Source: Thalassotalea sp. 1_MG-2023
GTDB taxonomy: Bacteria > Pseudomonadota > Gammaproteobacteria > Enterobacterales > Alteromonadaceae
Assembly: GCF_030546745.1 (NCBI RefSeq)
Contig: NZ_JAUOPD010000025.1
Location: forward strand, 1 to 47,667
Direction of reading: 5' to 3'
Length of the DNA stretch: 47,667 bases
Below, one piece after another: positions 1 to 6,438 of this stretch (positions are counted from its first letter, which is position 1; every line of letters starts with the position of its first letter). Under the pieces are notes generated by a model that was given only the letters and a program-made list of their open reading frames with translations, was not told where the DNA came from and did not search any database. The position numbers and the translations under genes are program-made.

Positions 1-76
1 CCCCTGTAGCTCAGCTGGTTAGAGCGGTGGACTGTTAATCCATGTGTCGTCTGTTCAAATCAGACCAGGGGAGCCA
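1..76 (+). tRNA. tRNA-Asn (GTT), first copy, 5' base cut off by the window edge
   Basis: Cloverleaf with anticodon loop CTGTTAA (anticodon GTT, Asn), T-loop TTCAAAT and an encoded 3' CCA ending at 76. The acceptor stem pairs CCCCTG with CAGGGG. The second copy has one extra 5' T that completes a 7-bp stem, so the first nucleotide here lies just outside the window. Sequence from base 1 to 76 matches the second copy throughout. Confidence 0.97.
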
Positions 77-140
77 CTTATTTAGATGTAATGGCACTTA
101 GTTATAATTGCGGTTACTAGGCGAAAGCCAAAAGAATTAT

Positions 141-217
141 TCCCCTGTAGCTCAGCTGGTTAGAGCGGTGGACTGTTAATCCATGTGTCGTCTGTTCAAA
201 TCAGACCAGGGGAGCCA
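141..217 (+). tRNA. tRNA-Asn (GTT), second copy, complete
   Basis: A full 77-nt tRNA: 7-bp acceptor stem TCCCCTG/CAGGGGA, discriminator G, encoded CCA, anticodon GTT in loop CTGTTAA. It repeats the tRNA at 1-76 exactly, with 64 bp between them, and is followed eight bases later by a rho-independent terminator, so the two are probably one transcript. The spacer at 77-140 is unrelated to the tRNA. Confidence 0.97.
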
Positions 218-224
218 CACAAAG

Positions 225-253
225 AAAAGCCGCATTGTATTGCGGCTTTTTTT
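225..253 (+). terminator. Rho-independent terminator of the tRNA-Asn pair
   Basis: Stem AAAAGCCGCA / TGCGGCTTTT around loop TTGTAT, followed by a T run. It lies directly after the CCA end of the second tRNA. The same hairpin occurs again at 371-389 plus 1646-1658, where its two halves are separated by an insertion element. Confidence 0.9.
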
Positions 254-315
254 ATGTCTAAATTTCTTTATTTTTTTCAACGTTGAAAGTTACCGCTAAA
301 GCGGTGGACTGTACT
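242..315 (+). repeat. Direct repeat, left copy (terminator 3' arm, spacer, tRNA-like start)
   Basis: About 74 bp comprising the terminator 3' arm, the spacer reading TCTAAATTTCTTTATT and CAACGTTGAAAGTTACCGC, and a stretch beginning AAGCGGTGGACTG that matches the D-arm/anticodon side of tRNA-Asn. It is nearly identical to 1646-1719, differing by T-run lengths and a few substitutions near the 3' end. The repeats are best read as tandem duplications of a tRNA-plus-terminator unit. Confidence 0.85.
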
Positions 316-366
316 GTTATTTAATTCGCATGTGCCCTCTGTTCAAATCAGACTAAGGAAGCCACA
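297..366 (+). pseudogene. tRNA-Asn remnant
   Basis: The region begins with AAGCGGTGGACTGT, as in the intact tRNA from the D-stem into the anticodon loop. It then carries an unrelated insertion of about 15 nt, and resumes with CTCTGTTCAAATCAGAC (an intact T-arm) and a decayed acceptor end TAAGGAAGCCA. The 5' acceptor half is missing and the anticodon stem cannot form, so this is a dead copy. A terminator 5' arm follows it just as after the functional copy. Confidence 0.8.
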
Positions 367-389
367 TAAAAAAAAAGCCGCATTGTATT

Positions 390-414
390 CAAGCCGTTCA
401 GTTAACGTGGTGCT
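390..414 (+). repeat. Terminal inverted repeat, left
   Basis: 25 bp beginning CAAGCCGTTCAG, with GTTAAC at its centre. It pairs perfectly with 1612-1636 in inverted orientation, and the 9 bases outside it (381-389) are the left copy of the imperfect target duplication. Confidence 0.9.
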
Positions 415-503
415 GACATAAGCTGCATTTAAAATAGCAACTGCATTTTAAAATATTTAATTTTAACTTGTAGTTGCTTCCTTACAAATGAAAGTATTTT
501 AGG

Positions 504-1025
504 CTAATAGTGAATATATGAAGATCCATATTCACCCTTTTTAGCTTTACGAAATATGTAAAATGCAGCAAAGATCATAAATGGTCCTAAGAATAGGCCA
601 ACTTTGTTATCGCCTTCCCAAGCCTTTCTCACTTGCTCATAAGATCTAATAGTTTTGTCATCCACAACCACCTGATATACATCTATAAATTTCTTCCCTG
701 TTACATAATTAGTATTAAAGTCATCTAAAACTGCCAGAATTGCTATAGTCTCATGGCCTGCGTTTGACAAAGCTGAATTGACTGCTGTAGATGAATTAGC
801 TTTTGAAGGGTAATTAAACGTATTTTCTTTGTCAGCCAACTTAAACTTAACCCCGTATTTATGCTTTTTTACCCATTCAATTGTTCCCCTTATTTCCGTT
901 AATTCATCTTTTTCTGGTAGACCGTTAACAGGATCGAGTAATGGTGTAACCAAAAAATAAATCCCCCCCACTAAGCCAAAAATTGCTAACCCAATATTTC
1001 TGTAATACAAAAAACCTTTTCTCAA
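504..1025 (-). CDS. Small two-TM membrane protein, passenger of the insertion element
   Basis: This 173-residue protein is not one I recognise. One hydrophobic segment lies near residues 9-30 and a second near 142-160, followed by a basic KAKKGEYG tail. The roughly 110 residues between them are polar, suggesting an extracytoplasmic or cytoplasmic domain held between two helices, somewhat like DUF3592-type proteins. The start is TTG at 1025, chosen because GGTGAAG lies just upstream. The gene sits 16 bp after the transposase stop, on the same strand and inside the inverted repeats, so it travels with the element. Unlike the transposase it is uninterrupted. Its function is unknown; a host-derived passenger is as likely as an element-borne accessory function. 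Confidence 0.65.
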   Translation of the reverse strand: MRKGFLYYRNIGLAIFGLVGGIYFLVTPLLDPVNGLPEKDELTEIRGTIEWVKKHKYGVKFKLADKENTFNYPSKANSSTAVNSALSNAGHETIAILAVLDDFNTNYVTGKKFIDVYQVVVDDKTIRSYEQVRKAWEGDNKVGLFLGPFMIFAAFYIFRKAKKGEYGSSYIHY

Positions 1026-1041
1026 AACTTCACCCTACTTG

Positions 1042-1530
1042 CTAATTATATTTCCCAAAGTAAATAATCTTTTCAAGAGTTACTGGCCCTTGCGCCATGC
1101 CAAGCCGCACTGCAGGCGTATCACCTTTGTCGTTTTTATTAACGTAATTGTAATATACACGATATATGTCAGCCATTTTAGTCAACATAGCTGGGTTATA
1201 TGCTGAATAACCATGCCATGTTCTGGATTTGTTTGTCGCTGATGTAAAAGACCGCTCTAAAAGGCTTACACCTCTTCTACCACTCATAAAGAATCGGTCT
1301 ACAGCGTGCACACAAGAGCGGCTTCATTTTTGCCAGTTCCTGTAGTGCCAAACAGAGGATGGTGTTTAGTTGTTTGACGAAGTGAATATTCAGCGTTAAG
1401 ATTTTCGCGTAATGGTGCTCGTTGCGTAGCATCTTCAGGGGAAAATTCCAAAGTTCTCACATCTAGTAAATTTACAACAATTTACTTGCAATCCATTAAA
1501 TGCTTCAGGGAAGGAAGGCCAATCTTTCTG
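1042..1530 (-). pseudogene. Broken transposase gene (N-terminal zinc ribbon and C-terminal end retained)
   Basis: Three pieces in different reading frames resemble one transposase. The first (about 1530-1438) has FPEAFNGLQVNCCK and a further Cys before NFG, a zinc-ribbon-like start. The second (about 1445-1318) continues with RAPLRENLNAEYSL and FGTTGTGKN. The third (1311-1042, 89 codons) carries VDRFF, WHGYSAYNPAM and TPAVRLGMAQGPV, typical of the C-terminal tail of a family of proteobacterial insertion-sequence transposases. A frameshift separates pieces one and two near a T4C4 run. An in-frame stop and the loss of the central DDE region separate two and three. No functional transposase can be made. 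Confidence 0.75.
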
Positions 1531-1611
1531 GCAAGATTTCTTTCTCAAAAAAATACACCATAACTAAGTTAACCAACTCAATTATAGTGCTTTTTAAATT
1601 ATTAAGCCGTT

Positions 1612-1636
1612 AGCACCACGTTAACTGAACGGCTTG
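1612..1636 (-). repeat. Terminal inverted repeat, right
   Basis: Exact reverse complement of 390-414, followed by CATTTTATT at 1637-1645, the right copy of the imperfect target duplication. AAGCCGTT at 1604-1611 also pairs with AACGGCTT at 1628-1635, so this end by itself can fold into an 8-bp stem enclosing part of the repeat. The left end cannot do this. Confidence 0.9.
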
Positions 1637-1645
1637 CATTTTATT

Positions 1646-1719
1646 GCGGCTTTTTTTTATGTCTAAATTTCTTTATTTTTTCAACGTTGAAAGTTACCGC
1701 TAAAGCGGTGGCCTGCACT
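1646..1719 (+). repeat. Direct repeat, right copy
   Basis: Near-identical to 242-315: terminator 3' arm GCGGC plus T run, the same spacer including CAACGTTGAAAGTTACCGC, and the start of a tRNA-Asn-like stretch (AAGCGGTGGCCTG) that stops after about 15 bp. It is separated from its own terminator 5' arm (371-389) by the insertion element. The short inverted repeat CTATTTTAAATAG follows, just before the end of the next gene. No gene lies between the transposase remnant and 1735. Confidence 0.85.
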
Positions 1720-1734
1720 ATTTTAAATAGTAAG

Positions 1735-3051
1735 TTACCAACCTAACTGATACAAAGGTAACGTTTCTAATCGTGTATCTATCTCCTTTAACATCTGCTG
1801 ATAATCTTGATTATTGATATCACGATACGTTTGTTCAAATTCAGTTTGCGAAATTCCTTCATTAAGGCCTTGAATACTTGGCAATAACGCTTCATCGGTT
1901 ATCGTTAATAATAATGACTGTGCGCGCTTAGCTTTATTTTCATTTGCAACGACTATCTGGGCAAAGCGAGTACCTGCCCTATCTGCCATTAAATCGGCAA
2001 AACTAAAGCCTGAACCACCTCGATTACTGTCTAAAAATTCTTTGTATTCACCAATAGCATCACTAGCACCTAGAGTACTAAACATTTGAATAGCCATCGA
2101 GTAAATGAAGTGTTTTTGTAAATCATTTCGTCCCCGCAATGTTGCGTTACTTCTCAACTTATTACGAACAACAAGCTGATCAAAATCATCATCGATGATA
2201 TCTCCCACGAGCAATTCAAAACGATCAGCACCAAAATAAACAATGAGTGCCATTGCTGCAGATTGGTTTTGTACAGTGGCATTGGTATTAGCTATAGAAT
2301 TAGAGCGCTTATTAGCTAGCGTAAACACTTCTCTAACGTAACCCGCCAATGAAGTATTTGACTGTTGTTGAGCTGCGTATTGAGCAATCGATTGATAATA
2401 AATAGCAATTTCCTTTGCGTTACCAAATAGTGCTAAATCATCTCTTAAACGCATTAGTAATGATTTATCATTATTTCTTTCAAGTAAACGAGTATCTAAG
2501 TACATCTCAAACTCAACAAATGATTCACTGATAGAGACACGTTTAACAATCGCCAACATATCATCAACTAAGTTTGGCTGAATAAAGAAATCAGACATCA
2601 AACTTACCAAGGTAATAAAATGATGTCCGGCTAGTGAAAGGTGACCTATATTTACTTGTTCAATCTTCAACCCACGTTCAGAAGGCAACACCTTTATAGA
2701 TACATTTAGGTATTTGATTAATTCAGGTAATGGCAATGTCACTGACAATGAAGCATTTAATGCTTTGGGGGTAAGCGTTACATTAGCGGCAGATTGTGGC
2801 ACCGCACGATGAAGCAGTGCAGCTAAACCGTCTAGTTCATCTTTAGTTATTCGAATTTTTTGCTGTCCCTGCTGTTTAGCGCTAGCAATTAATTTTTTAA
2901 CTAATTTTTGGCTTTGCTTAGCTTTTTGTGCAGAAATTTGATGAAGTTGTACCGTTTTAGGCTGGGTTTGCAAAGACAACAAAACGAGTGCACAAAGGGC
3001 AAAAATAAAAATAAACGTAAAAATAACGAAACAACGAAAGAGAATTTTCAA
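1735..3051 (-). CDS. Membrane-anchored protein of unknown function
   Basis: 438 residues, not assigned to a named family. Residues about 4-27 form one hydrophobic helix (FRCFVIFTFIFIFALCALVL) with basic residues before it, so the protein is probably an inner-membrane-anchored protein with its bulk in the periplasm. The next stretch is rich in Lys and Gln (residues 40-65) and may form a helix. The remainder is a mixed fold without visible catalytic motifs, cysteine pairs or repeats. The start used here is TTG at 3051, because it immediately precedes the anchor and no ATG lies nearby; no clear ribosome binding site supports it. It is on the same strand as, and 63 bp downstream of, the LRAT-domain gene. 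The type resembles conserved hypothetical proteins of Alteromonadales. Confidence 0.7.
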   Translation of the reverse strand: MKILFRCFVIFTFIFIFALCALVLLSLQTQPKTVQLHQISAQKAKQSQKLVKKLIASAKQQGQQKIRITKDELDGLAALLHRAVPQSAANVTLTPKALNASLSVTLPLPELIKYLNVSIKVLPSERGLKIEQVNIGHLSLAGHHFITLVSLMSDFFIQPNLVDDMLAIVKRVSISESFVEFEMYLDTRLLERNNDKSLLMRLRDDLALFGNAKEIAIYYQSIAQYAAQQQSNTSLAGYVREVFTLANKRSNSIANTNATVQNQSAAMALIVYFGADRFELLVGDIIDDDFDQLVVRNKLRSNATLRGRNDLQKHFIYSMAIQMFSTLGASDAIGEYKEFLDSNRGGSGFSFADLMADRAGTRFAQIVVANENKAKRAQSLLLTITDEALLPSIQGLNEGISQTEFEQTYRDINNQDYQQMLKEIDTRLETLPLYQLGW

Positions 3052-3114
3052 AATACAATAATAGCTTGTTAAAAGTTAAGTGCTAGTGTACTAAAAACAC
3101 AACAACATTAAAGG

Positions 3115-3705
3115 TTAAACATCTAGTAAATCCCAATAAATAACGCGATCAAATTTATGAGCAAGTTGGCGGTTCAGTGATTTAAACGTTGAAACTTTAC
3201 CTGTGCTTGGTGCGAAACATTGCCAAATAAATTGATGACAATTATTTTCAATCAAATGATAATTTCGATACTGGTAAATTTGCTCAATTGCTCTTTGCGC
3301 AGCTTGTTCACTTGCTATTGGTTTAGCTGTAGAGTCGCACGCTATAAATACATTTTTTCCCGAACGTTCTTTCGTAAAGCGAGCCACTGAAACAGGTTTG
3401 ATTAACCCCTCACCGCCAAGTTCAATAATAGTATCGTCGTCTACCCAAATACCAGTGTGATCAAGTACCCCACCAATTCCACAACATATTAGCGCACCAA
3501 CAACTGGTTTCACTAGTTGCTCTGTCGCCATTAACTCAGATGGATATATAGCAATAGGCGATTCGTGCCGCTTTAAATCACGAATACGTTGTGGCAATAA
3601 ATATTTTCGTCGGTGTTGTTGTTGCTTTTTTCGATCGTTTGACAGCTCATTTAATGTTAACGCAGAAACTGCTGCCGCACCTAACCAAACTAAGGGTAAT
3701 GGCAT
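3115..3705 (-). CDS. Lecithin retinol acyltransferase (LRAT)-domain protein
   Basis: 196 residues. The LRAT/NlpC-P60-like core covers about residues 70-165: DHTGIWVDDD with the conserved His at 83, ELGGEG, then NNCHQFIWQC with the likely nucleophile Cys at 156. Bacterial members are thiol acyltransferases or hydrolases with mostly undefined substrates. The N-terminal 18 residues are hydrophobic (LVWLGAAAVSALTL) and look like an anchor. The ATG at 3705 is preferred over a TTG further out, because GGAGGG lies a few bases upstream. Its downstream neighbour on the same strand is the anchored protein at 1735-3051, so both may act at the cell envelope. The fold assignment is good; substrate and role are unknown. 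Confidence 0.8.
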   Translation of the reverse strand: MPLPLVWLGAAAVSALTLNELSNDRKKQQQHRRKYLLPQRIRDLKRHESPIAIYPSELMATEQLVKPVVGALICCGIGGVLDHTGIWVDDDTIIELGGEGLIKPVSVARFTKERSGKNVFIACDSTAKPIASEQAAQRAIEQIYQYRNYHLIENNCHQFIWQCFAPSTGKVSTFKSLNRQLAHKFDRVIYWDLLDV

Positions 3706-3858
3706 ACTCCCTCCAAAATACGCAGTGTTTAATAACAAGATGACGACCTTTTAATGAAAAGGCTATAAAAAAAATGCAAGTAACTGTTTCATTGCTGGAA
3801 ATAGTTGGCACAATAGAGTGTAAATTCACACTAAATCAATTAATAAAAGTAGTAAATA

Positions 3859-5076
3859 ATGCAGAGCGTCAAAAAATCTTCCAAACTCAATAATGTCTGT
3901 TATGAAATTAGAGGACAAATAGCGGCCGAAGCCCGTCGTTTGGAAGATGAAGGTCATAAAATTTTAAAGCTTAATATTGGCAACCCTGCTCCCTTTGGTT
4001 TTGAAGCTCCTGATGACATTTTAAAAGACGTTATTCATAATTTACCTACCGCACAAGGGTATTGTGATTCAAAAGGTATTTATTCTGCGCGAGTTGCGGT
4101 CATGCAATATTTTCAACAAAATGGTATTTTAGGCCTTAATGTTGATGATATTTTCATAGGCAACGGTGTCAGCGAATTGATTGTTATGTCGATGCAGGGC
4201 TTATTAAATGATGGTGATGAAGTATTGATTCCTGCACCTGACTACCCTTTATGGACGGCTGCCGTTTCACTATCAGGTGGAACTCCAGTACATTATCAAT
4301 GTGATGAAGAAAATCACTGGTATCCTAACCTAGAAGATATAGAAAATAAAATCACTGAAAACACAAAAGCGCTGGTATTAATTAATCCAAATAACCCTAC
4401 AGGCTCTGTTTACTCAGAAGAAGTATTACAAGGCCTTTTAGCGCTAGCAAGAAAGCATCAATTGATTGTTTTTAGCGATGAAATCTACGACAAAATTTTA
4501 TATGACGGCGCTAAACATATTCCAACAGCCAGTTTAGCCAACGACGTTTTAATTATTACTATGGGTGGCTTATCAAAAAACTATCGTATCGCAGGGTTTA
4601 GAGCCGGCTGGATGGTGATAACGGGCCCTAAATTACATGCAGAAGATTTTTTAGAAGGGTTGAACATACTTGCCTCTATGCGATTATGTGCAAATGTTCC
4701 TTGTCAGCACGCTATTCAAACGGCATTAGGTGGCTATCAAAGTATCAATGAATTGATCAGCGATAATGGCCGACTAATTAAGCAGCGTAATATTGCCCAT
4801 AAGATGATAAATGATATTGATGGGCTTTCATGTAATAACGCCATGGGGGCCCTGTATTTATTTGTTAAAGTTGATGCGGAAAAATTCAACATAACCAATG
4901 ATGAGAAAATGGTACTTGATCTGCTTAAACAAGAAAAAATATTGGTAGTTCATGGTAGTGCTTTCAATATTCCGCAAAAAAATTATTTTCGTTTAGTTTT
5001 CTTACCGCATAAAGATGAATTAATTCCAGCTTTAGAGCGAATAAAAGACTTTTTTTCTACCTATAAACAAGCATAA
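3859..5076 (+). CDS. alaA: Alanine-synthesising aminotransferase AlaA
   Basis: 405 residues, the same length as E. coli AlaA (YfbQ), a PLP-dependent glutamate-pyruvate transaminase making alanine in the cytoplasm. The PLP lysine is K240 in GGLSKNYRIAGFRAGW, the same number as in E. coli. Other class I aminotransferase signatures are IGNPAPFGFEAP near 40-51, GYCDSKGI near 67-74, INPNNPTGS near 175-183 and SDEIYD near 206-211. The ATG at 3859 begins MQSVKKSSKL, matching the family's N-terminus. yfbR follows after 12 bp, as in E. coli, so the two are probably co-transcribed. Confidence 0.95.
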   Translation: MQSVKKSSKLNNVCYEIRGQIAAEARRLEDEGHKILKLNIGNPAPFGFEAPDDILKDVIHNLPTAQGYCDSKGIYSARVAVMQYFQQNGILGLNVDDIFIGNGVSELIVMSMQGLLNDGDEVLIPAPDYPLWTAAVSLSGGTPVHYQCDEENHWYPNLEDIENKITENTKALVLINPNNPTGSVYSEEVLQGLLALARKHQLIVFSDEIYDKILYDGAKHIPTASLANDVLIITMGGLSKNYRIAGFRAGWMVITGPKLHAEDFLEGLNILASMRLCANVPCQHAIQTALGGYQSINELISDNGRLIKQRNIAHKMINDIDGLSCNNAMGALYLFVKVDAEKFNITNDEKMVLDLLKQEKILVVHGSAFNIPQKNYFRLVFLPHKDELIPALERIKDFFSTYKQA

Positions 5077-5088
5077 ATTGGAGTCAAT

Positions 5089-5706
5089 ATGGCTACGCTA
5101 AAACCGAAAAAACAAAGTACGTTTTTAGCATGGATGTTCCGCATGCCATTGATCAAACGATGGGCATTAATGTTTTGTGTTAAACCTGAAAACGTTGCTG
5201 AACATTCTCACCAAGTAGCCATTGTGGCGCACCTACTTGCGGTGATAAAAAATAAAAAATTCGGTGGTAATATCAATCCTGACAGAGCCGCAACGATTGC
5301 GCTTTATCACGAGGCAAGTGAAACCCGATATGGCGATATAGTGTCCCCTACTAAGTATGCAAATCCTGAAATTGCCCGAGAGTTTAAAAAAATTGAATCA
5401 CATGCTGAACGCGAATGTTTGCAATCGTTACCTGAAGAATTTCAGTCCGTATTTTACGACATTATTGTTCAAGATCATGTTGAACCTGCTTACAAGGCAC
5501 TAGTAAAAGCTGCCGACATACTTGTGGCGTATATTAAAGCCGTTGATGAGCTGAATCATAACAATCATGAATTTGATCATGTAGAGGAACGCCTAGGTCG
5601 TAAGCTTGATGACTTGAAAAAAGATTTGCCTGAGGTTGAGTACTTCTTGGCAACCTTTTTACCCGCATGTTCTGCTACGGTTGATAAGCTCGCAAAAGAC
5701 GGTTAG
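5089..5706 (+). CDS. yfbR: 5'-deoxynucleotidase YfbR family, with HD changed to HE
   Basis: 205 residues (E. coli YfbR has 199). YfbR is a metal-dependent HD-domain phosphatase that removes the 5' phosphate from deoxynucleoside monophosphates. The expected residues align with an offset of six: R24, H39 in AEHSHQVA, H74, D83 in YGD and D143 in KAADILVAYIK. The metal-binding Asp after H74 is replaced by Glu75: the text reads LYHEASETRYGD where E. coli has HDASEV, and the codon is clearly GAG. Glu could still bind metal, but the change affects a defining residue. TTGGAGTC precedes the ATG at 5089. The gene directly follows alaA. Confidence 0.85.
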   Translation: MATLKPKKQSTFLAWMFRMPLIKRWALMFCVKPENVAEHSHQVAIVAHLLAVIKNKKFGGNINPDRAATIALYHEASETRYGDIVSPTKYANPEIAREFKKIESHAERECLQSLPEEFQSVFYDIIVQDHVEPAYKALVKAADILVAYIKAVDELNHNNHEFDHVEERLGRKLDDLKKDLPEVEYFLATFLPACSATVDKLAKDG

Positions 5707-5782
5707 CACACGTTGAAATAAAGCATACAAAATAGCCTTGCTAAGCACCTTCATTACTTCATCTAATCAAAGTAAAGGTTAG

Positions 5783-6313
5783 TTAAGCGGTTAGTGTTTG
5801 AAAAGGCGAATTGACCACAGTATTTTGCAAGGATTGTAACCACGCTTTAGCATCAAACTCTTTACGCTGTTTCGGTATAGCGTCTGATTTTTGATGCTTC
5901 AATTGACAATATAAGCTAGTGTTTTCAAGCACATTACTGGGAATATGACATTTATCATTTTTAAAAGCGATTGGCTTTTCCTTCAACATATTAGTCAAAT
6001 GTATACTAGAAAATAAACCTTTTTCAGCCAACTCTGCTTGGCCATATTGGGAAATTTGCGCAAGCTGCGTTAGCGCAAGGGGTGCTTTATCGGGCAATGA
6101 AAAATGACGCCTTAAGCTATCATCACTTATCTCTGGTTCGGTAATTTCATCATGGGGTAGATGAAACTGACTATGCATTCGAACATCATCAACGAGCATT
6201 GCCAACATCAAAGAAAAGTCACTGTGCATAGGAACACGTACTGATTCATTCAGTCGCTGACCTAGCTGTGCTTCTTCTAAAAGTGGTTTAGTTATGCGTT
6301 CGGTGATAGTCAA
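5783..6313 (-). CDS. VC2046/SO_2500 family protein
   Basis: 176 residues. The N-terminal block LLEEAQLGQRLNESV and DFSLMLAMLVDDVR matches a gammaproteobacterial family of uncharacterised proteins (VC2046/SO_2500 type). There is no signal peptide, membrane segment or catalytic motif, so it is predicted cytoplasmic. The start is TTG at 6313, chosen because the conserved block begins soon after it; the ribosome binding site is weak. It converges with yfbR and lies downstream of deoA's promoter side with no sign of sharing a transcript. Its function is unknown. Confidence 0.7.
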   Translation of the reverse strand: MTITERITKPLLEEAQLGQRLNESVRVPMHSDFSLMLAMLVDDVRMHSQFHLPHDEITEPEISDDSLRRHFSLPDKAPLALTQLAQISQYGQAELAEKGLFSSIHLTNMLKEKPIAFKNDKCHIPSNVLENTSLYCQLKHQKSDAIPKQRKEFDAKAWLQSLQNTVVNSPFQTLTA

Positions 6314-6394
6314 AGTAAGTTCACTGCAATAATGTTGACAACTTACTATCGGCTAATGAACGAATAACTTTAGCGATATTTCAAATATTTAGTA

Positions 6395-6426
6395 AAAACA
6401 AGCATGCGCTAAAAACACATGCTTGT
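6395..6426 (-). terminator. Probable terminator of deoA
   Basis: Inverted repeat ACAAGCATG / CATGCTTGT with a 10-nt loop, followed on the minus strand by TTTTTACT. It lies 12 bp beyond the deoA stop codon at 6439. Confidence 0.6.
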
Positions 6427-6438
6427 ATAATATCAGCC

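Larger units (their letters stand above)
390..1636 (-). mobile_element. Degraded insertion element with 25-bp terminal inverted repeats and a passenger gene
   Basis: The element is bounded by perfect 25-bp inverted repeats, left 390-414 beginning CAAGCCGTTCAGTTAACG and its exact reverse complement at 1612-1636. The flanks CATTGTATT (381-389) and CATTTTATT (1637-1645) match at 8 of 9 bases and read as a target-site duplication. Rejoining the flanks restores the hairpin of a tRNA terminator, which marks the insertion point. Inside, on the minus strand, are a frameshifted and internally deleted transposase gene (about 1042-1530) and an intact 173-codon membrane-protein gene (504-1025). The transposase belongs to a proteobacterial zinc-ribbon/DDE type that I cannot assign to an IS family. 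The element looks immobile by itself, although its ends could still be recognised by a related transposase. Confidence 0.85.

Noticed and set aside
419-438. Similarity between TAAGCTGCATTTAAAATAG near the left element end and TAAGCTGCATTAAAATAG at 12045-12062
   Set aside because: Short, AT-rich and without any shared flank; most likely coincidence.
390-1636. Integron cassette or attC site at the inverted repeats (GTTAAC-containing ends)
   Set aside because: The ends are perfect 25-bp inverted repeats with a flanking near-duplication and a transposase remnant inside; no integrase or typical attC core sites were seen.
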